Assembly (NCBI GenBank): GCA_029880325.1
Contig: JAOUOP010000018.1
Location: 1 to 58,054 of the forward strand
Reading direction: 5' to 3'
Origin: Myxococcales bacterium
GTDB taxonomy: Bacteria; Myxococcota_A; Polyangia; Polyangiales; JAFGIB01
Length of the DNA stretch: 58,054 nt
Shown: in pieces, positions 21,602 through 30,850 of the stretch
Position numbering within the stretch: position 1 is the stretch's first letter
Layout: each line of letters starts with the position of its first letter
The notes under the pieces: generated by a model
What the model was told of the DNA's origin: nothing
What the model saw: the letters and a program-made list of their open reading frames with translations, nothing else
Database searches by the model: none
Position numbers and translations under genes: made by a program

Positions 21602-23697
21602 CGTCCTCTCCTGCTGCCCCCTCGGTGCCACGACCGAAGCCGGCGCACAAGCGAGACCGTCAACAATTCGAATCCAACAGGATACAAAAACCTCTGCCCC
21701 GACGCCGAAGCTCGCATCGGGCATCGGGTCTGCGTGCATGCGATCGCCGACGACAAAACCTGGCAGGCGGTGAGTTTTCCCGCCGCCGCCGTCGATCAGG
21801 CTCGCGCCACCACCTATCTGATCGCCGCCCGCGACGACTCGCGCCTGGCCCCGCTCTTCGTCGACGCCAGCGCCTTCGAGATGCCCGAAGCGTCCCTGCA
21901 CCACCGCTTCTTGACCGAAAGCTTTCCCGAATTCGCCGAGCTGTCCTACGAAGAGTACCTGGAGCTCACGCTCGATCCCGACAGACGCGAGTTTTTTGCC
22001 GGCAGCGCCACGGAATTCATCTCAGCAGGAGAGCCCTCGCGCTTCGGCTTCACTGTCTGGGACGGCGGCGAAGGGCCGACGGCGACCATCGACTGCCAGC
22101 AGTTTCAGCACATCCACCGCATCCTCTCGCGGCGCGTCGGTGTCGGCGACGTCTTCATCGTGCCCGCGAGCGACCTGCAGCGACAGGAACTGGAGAGCTG
22201 CGACGTGCCGAGCTTCGACCCTTCGCTCTCGCTCGACTACGAAAGCTACACCCAGGCACGCGGCTGCGGAACCCTCCGTCGCTACACGCTCAGCGAGCTC
22301 GAGGCGGCCCAGGCGCGCGGTGAACTCGGATGGCAGGACATCGTCGTCAGCGACCAGGCGCCGCTCGACATCCAGACCATCATCGGCGGCATCGTCACCG
22401 GCACCCGACAGGGCGAACTCTCGCACCTCAACGTGCGCAGCGCCTCCCGCGGAACCCCCAATTGCTATGCACGCGACGCCTATGGGTTGCTGTCGATCTT
22501 TGACGAAGAGTTAATACGACTGAACTACAGGCCCAGCGAAGCCACGATCGTGCGCATCACGGCAGACGAAGCCCTCGACTGCCAGCGCGGTCTGCGGCCC
22601 GAACCGACCGCGATCGTCGCGCCCAACGTCGAAGCCACCGCTCTGTTGCCGCTGCCCGATATCGCGACCGACAGCGTCGAGGCGCGCCAGGCTGCTGTCG
22701 CGGCCTACGGGTCGAAGGGCGCAAACCTCGCAGCCCTCTATCAACGCATCGATCCGGCTCTGCAGCTGGCCGGATTTCTGATCCCCATGCACTACCACGA
22801 TGCCTTCATGAGGAGCCGTACCTGGCTGGTGGATCTGGGCGACGGGATCGAAACCTCCCACAGCTTCGCCGACACCGTTGACGCCTGGCTTGACGACCAA
22901 GCCTTCCTCGCCGACGGCGCGCTGAGCGCCTGACGGCGCTGGGCGGCGCCATCGAGACCAGCCCCTGCGACCCCGAGTTGGTCGACGCCATCGCCACCCA
23001 GATCGTCGAAACCTTCGGCGGCGACGGGATGATGGTGCGTTTTCGCAGCAGCAGCAACGCCGAGGACGCGCTGAACTTCAATGGGGCGGGCCTCTACTCG
23101 TCGACCAGCGTCTGCCTGGCCGACAGCCGTGACGACGACGAAGTCGGACCCAGCCGCTGCGATCCCGATCAAGCAAGCGAGCGCAGCATCTGCCGCGGCC
23201 TGACGCACGTCTGGGGATCGCTGTGGAACCTCAAGGCCTTCGAAGAGCGACAGTGGTACGGCATCGACCAGCGCCAGGTGCGCATGGGCATCCTCGTCAA
23301 CGAGCGCAGCAAGGGCGAACTCGCCAACATCGTCGCCTTTTCCGGCAATCCCCAGCGCCGTGGCGACGACCGTTATTTGGTCAACGCCCAGGCGGGCGAA
23401 CTCGACGTGGTGGCGGCACTGCCCGGCGTATGGCCCGAGAAGGACCTGCTGACGCTCGAGGGTGGCCAGGTGAGCGCCATCGAGCGGGCGCGGGGATCGA
23501 CCGAATTGCCCAAAGGACAGTGGGTGCTCGACGACGCCCGCATCGAGGAACTCGGCAGCGCCCTCTTCGGAATCGTCGAAATCTTTCCCGTGGACGCGAT
23601 GGTCTCACCCACGGCCACGGTGCTGCTCGACACCGAATGGAAAGTCCGGGCTGACGGTCGCCTGATCGTCAAGCAGGTGAGGCCCTTTCTTCGATGA
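21584..23697 (+). pseudogene. PEP/pyruvate-binding (PPDK N-domain-like) protein, frameshifted
   Basis: Two reading frames together encode one protein related to the ATP-grasp nucleotide-binding domain of PEP synthase and pyruvate phosphate dikinase. The first frame runs to a stop at 22933 and contains YGSKGANLA. The second carries VRFRSSSNAEDALNFNGAG and ends at 23697. Homologous-looking sequence of the second frame (ERLTALGGAIETSPC) begins just before the first frame stops, so a one-base deletion at about 22910-22930 splits the gene. The 5' end is also unclear: there is no ATG, ribosome binding site or signal peptide, and the open frame overlaps the divergent lipoprotein start. It is either a real pseudogene or a sequencing error. 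Confidence 0.7.
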
Positions 23698-23726
23698 CGC
23701 GACGCATGGCGGCATAAGAGCTTACG

Positions 23727-24797
23727 ATGAAACGAATACGGAACACGATTCAACAGACAGTCATCTTCGCCGCGCTTCTTTTGGGCTGCGGCGAAGGCCG
23801 GGACTCGGGCACCAATGGAGGCTCCGGCACTCCCTTGCCCGGCGCGACAACGAACGGGCAGACGGCACCGATGAGCAGCGACAGGAGTGGAACTGCGCTC
23901 GGCGGCACCGGCGGCATCGACAGCGCGACCTCCTCGGCGGGTGCGGGCGCCGGTGGGGGCGGCGCGGGAAGCACTGCGGACACGACTTTGGTGGGCGTTG
24001 ATGCGGCCAGCTGCGGCACTGCACCGCAAGCGCCGAGCGGTCCCAGCCAGCTCAGCTGCAGCCCGCCGCCGGCCGGCGCCTGCGGGCAGTGCCAATGCGA
24101 AAAGTGCCCCGAACTGATGCAACTCTGCGGCCTCGACCCCGACTGCACCTGCATGGCCACCTGCGTCGCCAGCTCCGGCCTCGGCGCGGTCGATACCTGC
24201 CTCGACAGCTGCGGCGTCAGTGGCAGCCCGCCGGGATTTGCCAACCTGGTCAACTGCGTGGGTCCGGCGTGCCCCGACTCCGACGAATGCTCGAAGCCGG
24301 CGGGTTTCGCGCCTCCGCCCGACATCGTCGCCACGGGCAGCAGCGGCGGCGGCATAGGCAGCGGCGACCTGCCCGAGTGCAGCTTCGACGCCGGCCTCTA
24401 CTTCGACCCCCTGGGCGAGGTTCTGCAGCTCGAGAGCGCCGACACGCAAGTCTGCGTGCGACTGGAGCGTCGCAACGACGGCGCGGGCACCATGGCCAAC
24501 ACCGCCTACACCCTGCTCGACATGAGGGTGGGACCGCTTGGAGAGGTGGTGCATATCGCCGAGCCCCACAATATCTGCTGGCACTCCAGCCACCACAACT
24601 TCGGTGACTGGGCCCACGCCTGGTCCGGCGCCCGCCACTACGACGTCAAAGTACATCAGAGCGACCACGGAGGCCCCCGCAGCTACGCCCTACTTAGCTA
24701 CGAGCAGGGCCCGCTGGAGGCCAGTACATGCGCTCCGGCGAGCGAGGGTTTCTGCCCCGTGGGGGATGCCATTGAACTTTTTCCATTCAACCCATAG
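23727..24797 (+). CDS. Hypothetical lipoprotein with a His-cluster C-terminal domain
   Basis: A 356-aa lipoprotein: lipobox LLLGC with Cys21, then a Gly/Ser/Thr linker to about residue 90. Next is a Cys-rich segment (CGQCQCEKC, CTCMATC). The C-terminal ~150 residues hold the phrase CWHSSHHNFGDWAHAW followed by HYDVKVHQSDHGG. This recalls the copper-binding histidines of lysyl oxidase, but the order of ligands differs, so I do not assign that activity. ATG at 23727 lies 29 bp after the broken PEP-binding gene, so the two may have been cotranscribed. The cellular location should be periplasmic or outer membrane. Confidence 0.7.
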   Translation: MKRIRNTIQQTVIFAALLLGCGEGRDSGTNGGSGTPLPGATTNGQTAPMSSDRSGTALGGTGGIDSATSSAGAGAGGGGAGSTADTTLVGVDAASCGTAPQAPSGPSQLSCSPPPAGACGQCQCEKCPELMQLCGLDPDCTCMATCVASSGLGAVDTCLDSCGVSGSPPGFANLVNCVGPACPDSDECSKPAGFAPPPDIVATGSSGGGIGSGDLPECSFDAGLYFDPLGEVLQLESADTQVCVRLERRNDGAGTMANTAYTLLDMRVGPLGEVVHIAEPHNICWHSSHHNFGDWAHAWSGARHYDVKVHQSDHGGPRSYALLSYEQGPLEASTCAPASEGFCPVGDAIELFPFNP

Positions 24798-24806
24798 GCA
24801 TGCTCT

Positions 24807-24830
24807 CCGCGCGGCAACGTCCGCGGTTTT
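24807..24830 (+). terminator. Possible intrinsic terminator
   Basis: A short GC stem (CCGCG at 24807-24811 with CGCGG at 24822-24826) is directly followed by TTTT, 10 bp after the stop of the upstream lipoprotein gene. The stem is only 5 bp with a 10-nt loop, so the call is weak. Confidence 0.3.
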
Positions 24831-24995
24831 GGACATACGGCAAGAACGGTGCTCAGCCTTCACGATGCTGCACGAAGCGCCGGAGGAAAGGATCGAGCTG
24901 AAACGCGGAAGCCTCTCGTAAGCTTTCGGACATTCTCCATTGCGCACATTGGGGCAGCCTGACGCCGAACACACACGCAGTCACGGGAGGTTGTC

Positions 24996-26057
24996 ATGGT
25001 GGAAGTCCGTAATCGAAGTGTCGGAACACTGGCAGTGTGGGCGGCGTTGCTCGCGCTGGGCTGCTCCAGCGACGCAGAGCAGGAAGGAGTCGCTCCCTTC
25101 GCTCCACCGACCACGGAGATGCAGGCCATCTCCGCCGACCCGGCCGCCGGACCGGTGGCCGGACAGCCCGGGAGCACCACCCCTCCACAGACTGCAACGC
25201 CGTCGTCATCGACCCAAGACGACTCGATGCCCTCGGCCGCGAATACCGATGGCACCGAAGCGCCGCAGGATTCTCCATCGACGACGCCGGAGCAGCCGTC
25301 AACCGCGGCCACTGCGGACCCGACCGGCCGCATCCTACCGCCGGTCGACAGTGTGGATGCCGACGGCCCCTTCGCAGTCAGCATCGACGAAAACGCGGAC
25401 AATAGCTGGGTGTTTCACCCCACGGACCTCGGCGCAGACGGAATGCGCCATCCCCTCTTCGTGTGGGGCACCGGAGCGGGTGCGGTCCCCTCGCAGTACG
25501 TCGATCACTTCAGCCGCATGGCCTCCCACGGCTTCGTGATCATCGCCCCCACGCCGGCGCAGCTCTCATCGGCTGACCTGGCCCAGGCGCTCGACTGGAT
25601 CCTGGCTGAAAACGAGCGCATGGGCAGCCCGTACTATCAGAGCATCGACGTCGACCGCATCGGCATGGGGGGCCATTCGCAGGGCTCGGTTGCCACCTTC
25701 GATCTGGAAGCCACCGAGGACCGGCTGGTCACCACCATCCACATCGCCGGAGGGAGCTTCGACGGGCTCGGCTCCTCCAAAGTCAAAACACCGACCGCAT
25801 ACATCTGCGGCGAGACCGACTTCGCCCGCAGCAACTGCGAGCGAGACTTCATGAACGTGGGCGACCAGCCGACCTACTTCTCCATCCTGACGGGCGTCGA
25901 CCATATCCAGTGCGCGCGTCAGGCCCTGCCGGGCATGATCGCGTGGCTGCGCTGGCACCTGGCGGGGGAGACCGAGCGCGCCGCCCAGTTCACCGGACCC
26001 GACGGCGAGTTCTTCAGCGGTATATGGGTCTCCCAGACCGCGAACTGGGCCTTCTGA
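24996..26057 (+). CDS. Lipoprotein alpha/beta hydrolase (chlorophyllase/cutinase-like)
   Basis: A secreted serine esterase or lipase candidate, 353 aa. The lipobox LALGC gives Cys23; a Thr/Pro/Ser linker runs to ~110. The hydrolase domain has the oxyanion segment FVWGTGAG (~155-162), nucleophile elbow GGHSQG with Ser228, a likely Asp275 (CGETDF) and His303 (VDHIQC). This layout matches dienelactone-hydrolase, PETase and chlorophyllase-like folds; the substrate cannot be told. ATG at 24996 has GGGAGG at good spacing. The gene stands alone, with a ~200-bp gap upstream. Confidence 0.85.
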   Translation: MVEVRNRSVGTLAVWAALLALGCSSDAEQEGVAPFAPPTTEMQAISADPAAGPVAGQPGSTTPPQTATPSSSTQDDSMPSAANTDGTEAPQDSPSTTPEQPSTAATADPTGRILPPVDSVDADGPFAVSIDENADNSWVFHPTDLGADGMRHPLFVWGTGAGAVPSQYVDHFSRMASHGFVIIAPTPAQLSSADLAQALDWILAENERMGSPYYQSIDVDRIGMGGHSQGSVATFDLEATEDRLVTTIHIAGGSFDGLGSSKVKTPTAYICGETDFARSNCERDFMNVGDQPTYFSILTGVDHIQCARQALPGMIAWLRWHLAGETERAAQFTGPDGEFFSGIWVSQTANWAF

Positions 26058-26215
26058 CACGCCCCCCAAGCGATCGGCGGCCCCCCCCCGCCCTGAGCGT
26101 CAGCTCCCCCATAGGTGCCAGGCGCCTACGGTGATGGCGAGGGCGATGGATGCCCGACACCTACCGGGGTGGCAGCGACCGTTCACCGACTGCTCCGGTG
26201 GGCCGCCCGGCGCTG

Positions 26216-26527
26216 CTACCCCGCATCGTCGTCGGCACCCGCGTCAAGACCGCCCCCATCGCCAGAAACCGCCATCTCGCTCGAGTCATTGGAGGTTGCT
26301 TGGGCCGCGCCCGCGCCTCCGGAGCCACCTGTTCCGCCGGAGCCGCCCGATGCCCCCGACCCGGTGACCACTCCACCACCGTTGGGATTGCCGAAACTGT
26401 CGAAGCCTGGCGACATCGAGGCCGGCAGGCCATTATCCCCCGGAGGCTCCGGCTGAGGCCCACCCACCAGCACGTCGCAGCCGCCCACCAGCCCCACGAA
26501 CAGCAGCCGCGCCGAGCCCCGCGCCAC
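26216..26527 (-). CDS. Small Gly-rich lipoprotein
   Basis: About 103 aa if started at GTG 26527: a short basic start, hydrophobic LLFVGLVGGC lipobox, then a Pro/Gly/Ser/Ala-rich tail with an acidic end and no folded domain. The start is uncertain because no clear ribosome binding site is visible and the frame is open further upstream. Similar Gly-rich linkers occur in the other lipoproteins of this window, which supports it being real. An array of three 10-bp repeats lies just upstream (26568-26597). Function unknown. Confidence 0.45.
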   Translation of the reverse strand: MARGSARLLFVGLVGGCDVLVGGPQPEPPGDNGLPASMSPGFDSFGNPNGGGVVTGSGASGGSGGTGGSGGAGAAQATSNDSSEMAVSGDGGGLDAGADDDAG

Positions 26528-26567
26528 CCTTTTGCGGAGCGTGCCCAGGCGAAATCTCAGACGTGGC

Positions 26568-26597
26568 TCAAAATGTGTCAAAGTGTGCCAAAATGTG
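26568..26597. repeat. Three tandem 10-bp boxes, possible regulator site
   Basis: Three consecutive copies of YCAAARTGTG (TCAAAATGTG, TCAAAGTGTG, CCAAAATGTG) stand out as A/T-rich in GC-rich DNA. A 10-bp period puts each box on the same helix face, as in activator or repressor arrays. They lie ~40 bp before the small lipoprotein gene (minus strand) and ~215 bp before eboD (plus strand). A further dyad, CTACA-G-TGTAG, is at 26671-26681, and a -10-like TAAACT follows near 26694-26699, both upstream of eboD. No protein can be assigned to these sites. Confidence 0.45.
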
Positions 26598-26812
26598 CCG
26601 ATCTGAGGGCACCGAAGCCCTCGCACCAACCTATTGCAAGCGCCATACCAACTGCGTGGCGCAGAACCACCTACAGTGTAGCCCGCCCCTGTGCTAAACT
26701 CGATCGGCTCCCGGTGGAGCGGTGGTGAGATCGTGAAGGCCGGACTCGAGGGCGACCGACGAGGCTCCCGGCCTCCGACGGCCATCGTGCCGACGCCGCC
26801 GGAGGCCGGCGT

Positions 26813-28030
26813 GTGAGGATGGATCAGAAGTCAAAACCCGCGACGGAAAACGGCCACGTCTACCGCCAGCGCTTCAGCGTGCCTTTCGAGTACGTGGTCT
26901 GCTTCACGAAGGGGGTTTTCGCCGCGGACAACCCGCTCCTCGCCCGCGTGCTGAGCGGCCAGGAGCCGGGCCGGCGCCACCGCGTGCTGTGCATCCTCGA
27001 CCACGGGGTACACGCCGCCTGGCCCCAGCTCGACCAAGCCATCTGCGCGTACTTTCAAGCCCACAGCCACGCGTTGGACCTGGTGGCACCCCCCCTTGTC
27101 GTCACCGGAGGCGAGCTCGCCAAGCAGTCCACGGAGGTGGTCGACCGCGTGCACGCCGCGATTCGCCGTCACGGCATCGACCGCCATAGCTTCGTGCTCG
27201 GAGTGGGAGGCGGCGCCATGCTCGACGCCGTCGGATACGCCGCCGCCACTGCCCACCGCGGGGTGCGCCTTTTGCGCGTACCGACCACGGTGCTGGCACA
27301 AAACGACTCTGGCGTGGGCGTCAAGAGCGGCATTAACGCCCTGGGCACCAAGAACTTCCTGGGCAGCTTCGACCCGCCCTACGCCGTCATCAACGACCGC
27401 GACTTCCTTCAGACCCTCGCCCCCCGCGACCTGCGCGCCGGCCTCGCCGAGGCGGTGAAGGTCGCCCTGATTCGCGACGCCAGCTTCTTCGAGTGGCTCG
27501 AAGCCCAGCGCGACGAACTCGCGCGCTTCACCCCCCAGGCCATGGCCACCATGATCCGACGCGCCGCCGAGATTCACATGGCCCACATCGCCGGCAGCGG
27601 CGATCCCTTCGAGCGCGGCAGCGCCCGCCCGCTGGACTTCGGGCACTGGGCCGCCCACAAGCTCGAGGCCCTCAGCGATCACGACTTGCGCCACGGTGAA
27701 GCCGTCGCCATCGGCATCGCCCTCGATTGCCGCTACGCCGCCGACGCCGGCCTGCTTTCCCAAGACGCCCAGCTGCGCGTCTGCGATTTGCTCGAGGATC
27801 TGGGCTTCCGCCTGTGGCATCCAGCCCTGACCGAAGTCGAAGCCGACGGCCGTCGGGCGCTGCTGTCGGGTCTCGAGGAGTTCCGCGAACACCTCGGCGG
27901 CGTGCTGACGGTCACGCTGCTCTCCGAAATCGGCCGCGGCGTGGAAGTCCATACCATCGACCCCGACGGCGTACTGCGCGCCATCGACTGGCTTGAAGGC
28001 CGCGACGCCGAGCGGGACGCGGCCCAATGA
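26813..28030 (+). CDS. eboD: EboD, 3-dehydroquinate-synthase-like protein
   Basis: A divergent member of the dehydroquinate synthase superfamily, 405 aa. The NAD-binding GVGGGAMLDAVGYAAA (~138-153) and PTTVLAQNDSGVGVKSG (~164-180) are kept, then KNFLGSFDPP and GLAEAVK, with a possible metal site DFGHWAAHK. The family in the ebo cluster is known from cyanobacterial scytonemin loci, where ebo genes are needed to move a precursor to the periplasm; the exact reaction is unknown. GTG at 26813 follows GGAGG at 26801-26805 with 7-nt spacing and is favoured over ATG 26819. It overlaps eboE by 4 bp (ATGA), so the two are translationally coupled. Confidence 0.87.
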   Translation: MRMDQKSKPATENGHVYRQRFSVPFEYVVCFTKGVFAADNPLLARVLSGQEPGRRHRVLCILDHGVHAAWPQLDQAICAYFQAHSHALDLVAPPLVVTGGELAKQSTEVVDRVHAAIRRHGIDRHSFVLGVGGGAMLDAVGYAAATAHRGVRLLRVPTTVLAQNDSGVGVKSGINALGTKNFLGSFDPPYAVINDRDFLQTLAPRDLRAGLAEAVKVALIRDASFFEWLEAQRDELARFTPQAMATMIRRAAEIHMAHIAGSGDPFERGSARPLDFGHWAAHKLEALSDHDLRHGEAVAIGIALDCRYAADAGLLSQDAQLRVCDLLEDLGFRLWHPALTEVEADGRRALLSGLEEFREHLGGVLTVTLLSEIGRGVEVHTIDPDGVLRAIDWLEGRDAERDAAQ

Positions 28031-29235
28031 AGCTGCCCGACGGCAGCCACCTCACCTATTGCACGAACATCCACCCCGGCGAGGGCCTGGCCCAGGTGCG
28101 CGACGCGCTCGAGCGGCACGTGCGCGCCGTCAAACGAAGCGTCTGCCCCGACGCCCCCTTCGGCGTGGGCCTGCGACTGTCGGCCCGCGCCGCCGGCGAG
28201 TTGCTCGAGGGATCGGCCCTGACCGATCTGAAGAACTTCCTCGAGCACGCGGGGCTCTACGTCTTCACCATCAACGGCTTCCCCTACGGCCCATTCCACG
28301 GAACGCCGGTCAAGGCCGAAGTCTACCTGCCCGACTGGCGCAGCCCCGAGCGCCTTCACTACACGGGGCAGCTCGCGAAGGTCCTGGCCACGCTTTTGCC
28401 CCAGGGGCTCGAGGGCAGCATCAGCACCGTACCGGTCGGCTTCAAGGCCGAGTTCCTCGATCCCACCGAGGTCACCCGCGCCGCCGACAACCTGATCGCA
28501 GCCGCCGGCGACTTGCACAATCTCGAACGAGAAAGCGGCCGCCGCATCACGCTGGCGCTCGAGCCCGAACCCTGCTGCCACCTGGAAACCATCGACGAGG
28601 CGGTGGCCTTTTTCACACAGGTGCTGCGCAGCGAGCGCGCCATCTCCCGCATGGCCGAGCACTGCGGCATCACCCGCAACCAGGCGGCAACCGCCGTGCA
28701 ACGCCACCTGGGCCTCTGCCTCGACACCTGCCACGCCGCCGTCGAATACGAGGACCCCGCCGACCTACTCGCGCAGCTCGACGCAGCCGCCATCCGCATC
28801 GCAAAAGTGCAACTCAGCAGCGGCCTGCGCATCCCGAAAGTCGACGCGCAGGCCCTCACCGCGCTTTCGCCCTACGCCGACACCACCTACCTGCACCAGG
28901 TGGTCGAGCGCCGCGACGGACTGCTCCGGCGCTTCACCGACCTGCCCGAGGCCTTTGCAGCCCACGCCGCCCGGGCCGATGGGCAGTCCCCCGAGTGGCG
29001 CGTGCACGTGCATGTGCCGGTCTTCCTCGAAACCCTGCCCCACTTTGGGACCACCCAGAACTTCCTCTGCGCCATCCTCGACGCCCAGATGCGCCAAAAA
29101 CTCTGCGACCACCTCGAGGTCGAGACCTACACCTTCGACGTTCTCCCTTCCGAAGCGCGCTGCGTCGACGTCGACAGCGCCATTGCGCGCGAGCTCTCCT
29201 TTTGCCTGTCGCGCTTGCAAGCCACCGGGGGCTAG
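28027..29235 (+). CDS. eboE: EboE, sugar-phosphate-isomerase-like metabolite traffic protein
   Basis: A 402-aa TIM-barrel protein of the xylose isomerase/AP-endonuclease-like superfamily. It starts with LTYCTNIHPGE, typical of EboE, and has LEPEPCCHLET (~179-189), CLDTCHAAVE (~236-245) and KVQLSS (~261-266) positions that would supply metal and acid ligands in this fold. There is no signal peptide, so it is cytoplasmic. It is coupled to eboD upstream and 15 bp before eboC. Members are found only in ebo-type clusters as far as I know. The reaction is not established. Confidence 0.87.
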   Translation: MKLPDGSHLTYCTNIHPGEGLAQVRDALERHVRAVKRSVCPDAPFGVGLRLSARAAGELLEGSALTDLKNFLEHAGLYVFTINGFPYGPFHGTPVKAEVYLPDWRSPERLHYTGQLAKVLATLLPQGLEGSISTVPVGFKAEFLDPTEVTRAADNLIAAAGDLHNLERESGRRITLALEPEPCCHLETIDEAVAFFTQVLRSERAISRMAEHCGITRNQAATAVQRHLGLCLDTCHAAVEYEDPADLLAQLDAAAIRIAKVQLSSGLRIPKVDAQALTALSPYADTTYLHQVVERRDGLLRRFTDLPEAFAAHAARADGQSPEWRVHVHVPVFLETLPHFGTTQNFLCAILDAQMRQKLCDHLEVETYTFDVLPSEARCVDVDSAIARELSFCLSRLQATGG

Positions 29236-29250
29236 GGCAGAAGTCGGGCC

Positions 29251-30126
29251 GTGAGACCGATCACGGCGCTGCGGCTCGGTCGCGTATCGAACCTCCCCAC
29301 GACCTGGACCAACGTCCTGGCGGGCGTGGCGCTATCGGGTCAAGCAGCCGAACCGAGCCTGATCGCCGGCCTGTGCGCCGCCGTCTCGCTTTTCTACGTC
29401 GGCGGCATGTATCTCAACGACGCCTTCGACCGTCACATCGACGCCGTCGAACGCCCCGAGCGCCCCATTCCCTCGGGCGAAGTGAGCGCCACGACCGTCT
29501 TCACTCTGGGCTTTGGCATGCTCGCAGCAGGCTTGGTCACCGTCGCCGCGCTCACGCTGCTCCACGCCAGCGAGCGCGATTTCGCCCCCTTCGCAGCAGC
29601 CATCGCCCTGTGCGCCGCCATCGTCTTCTACGACGCCTACCACAAAGAAAATCCCCTGAGCCCGCTGGTGATGGGCATCAACCGCGTGCTGGTCTACCTG
29701 CTCGCCGCCCTCAGCTGCGGTGGCTCCACGGTGCTGCAGCACGGTCCGCTGCTCTTCGGCTGCGGCGCCCTGCTCTGCTACCTGATGGGCCTGACCTACG
29801 TGGCCAAACAGGAAACCCTGTCGCGCCTGAAGAACACCTGGCCCGTCGCCCTGCTCACACTGCCCTTCACCCACCTCGAGGCCCTCGCCACGCCGGAAGG
29901 CGCGCTTGTCTACGCGCTGGGCCTCGGCTGGGTCCTCTACGCCCTCAGCTCGCTCTTCGTCGAGAGCCGCCGCAACATCGGCCGAGCCGTCGCCCAGATG
30001 ATCGCGGGTATCTCCCTGGTGGACGCCATCCTGGTCGCCGGCCAAGGCGCCACCACGCTGGCCTTGGCCTGCGCGGCCGGCTTCGCGCTCACGCGCCTGA
30101 GTCAGCGCTACGTGCCGGGGACGTAA
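29251..30126 (+). CDS. eboC: EboC, UbiA-family prenyltransferase-like membrane protein
   Basis: An integral membrane protein of ~291 aa with about eight hydrophobic helices. It has the first Asp-rich motif of UbiA enzymes, YLNDAFDRHIDAVERPERP (~53-71), and a second polar motif FYDAYHKENPLSPLVM (~126-141). UbiA proteins transfer prenyl groups to aromatic acceptors. In ebo clusters this member is thought to help move or anchor the precursor in the inner membrane. The start is GTG at 29251. Its last 38 bp overlap the convergent hydratase gene. Confidence 0.9.
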   Translation: MRPITALRLGRVSNLPTTWTNVLAGVALSGQAAEPSLIAGLCAAVSLFYVGGMYLNDAFDRHIDAVERPERPIPSGEVSATTVFTLGFGMLAAGLVTVAALTLLHASERDFAPFAAAIALCAAIVFYDAYHKENPLSPLVMGINRVLVYLLAALSCGGSTVLQHGPLLFGCGALLCYLMGLTYVAKQETLSRLKNTWPVALLTLPFTHLEALATPEGALVYALGLGWVLYALSSLFVESRRNIGRAVAQMIAGISLVDAILVAGQGATTLALACAAGFALTRLSQRYVPGT

Positions 30127-30838
30127 TCGACAGCTCGAGCTTTCCGAGCGCACCGTAGTCAATTTCGAAAGCATCGCCGGGCCGCACGCTGACGGGGTCG
30201 ATCAGCGAGCCGCACAGCACCCACTCGCCAGCGCGCAGCACTTGGCCATGCCGCTCGAGCAGCTGGCTGGCGCGCAAGAGAATCGACGCCGGCTCCTCGA
30301 TGCGCAGTGCTGCATCGGGACCTCGAACCACCTCACCGTTGCGGATCACAGTGGGCTCCTGTGGCCCCAACGGCACAAAGCTCTCGCGCGGCTCCCCGAC
30401 GACGAAACCCGCGTGGAAAAAGCTGTGGGCCACAATGTCCGAAAGCGACCCCGAAGGCAGACTGTAGTCGACCAACTCGATGGCAGCCACCACGGCGGCG
30501 ATGGCCGCACGCGCGAAATCCAGCGTCGCTCCGGCCACCACATCAACTCCGAGCTTCAATGCGAGTTCGGCCTCCAGTTTGATCTTGCGACCTTCGACGA
30601 TGTTGTAGGGCGTCGCCACCGGCAAGCGGCAGGACTCAGCAAGGGCGCCGAGCAGCCAACCGTCGAGCCCGAAATGCCTCTGCACGGCCGCCACGTTGAA
30701 TGCGACCTTCCACCCGGCCCGAGGCCCACCGCGCGACAGCTGCGCCGCCATGCCAGCCGCCACCGCAGCGTCGACCCCATCTGCCAACCCCTTGCGTTCC
30801 ACGCCGCCAACGCTACCACATCCCTTTGTCCGACGCAC
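30089..30838 (-). CDS. FAH-superfamily 2-keto-4-pentenoate hydratase-like protein
   Basis: About 249 aa from GTG 30838. The start is uncertain because an internal GTG at 30802 is also possible and neither has a clear ribosome binding site. Features fitting the MhpD/hydratase branch of the fumarylacetoacetate hydrolase superfamily are RAGWKVAFN, a metal-binding-type LEAELALKL (~86-95) and ELVDYSLPSG. Such enzymes hydrate 2-hydroxypenta-2,4-dienoate in aromatic ring degradation, but related proteins act on other substrates. It lies at the meeting point of the two ebo arms and may belong to the leftward operon. It is not one of the standard six ebo genes. Confidence 0.75.
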   Translation of the reverse strand: MRRTKGCGSVGGVERKGLADGVDAAVAAGMAAQLSRGGPRAGWKVAFNVAAVQRHFGLDGWLLGALAESCRLPVATPYNIVEGRKIKLEAELALKLGVDVVAGATLDFARAAIAAVVAAIELVDYSLPSGSLSDIVAHSFFHAGFVVGEPRESFVPLGPQEPTVIRNGEVVRGPDAALRIEEPASILLRASQLLERHGQVLRAGEWVLCGSLIDPVSVRPGDAFEIDYGALGKLELSITSPARSADSGA

Positions 30839-30850
30839 CGCCGTCAGAAG

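Noticed and set aside
23727..24797. Lysyl oxidase annotation for the His-cluster lipoprotein
   Set aside because: The histidine order does not match the known WHxCHxHYH pattern closely enough to name the enzyme.
26578..26597. Sigma-54 promoter on the minus strand (TGGCAC present)
   Set aside because: The -24-like TGGCAC is there but no GC dinucleotide at the right -12 distance; the tandem 10-bp repeat explains the sequence better.
27993..30158. Open frame of about 720 codons spanning eboE and eboC in another plus-strand frame
   Set aside because: Arg/Pro/His-rich composition with no domain, while two recognisable ebo proteins occupy the other frame.
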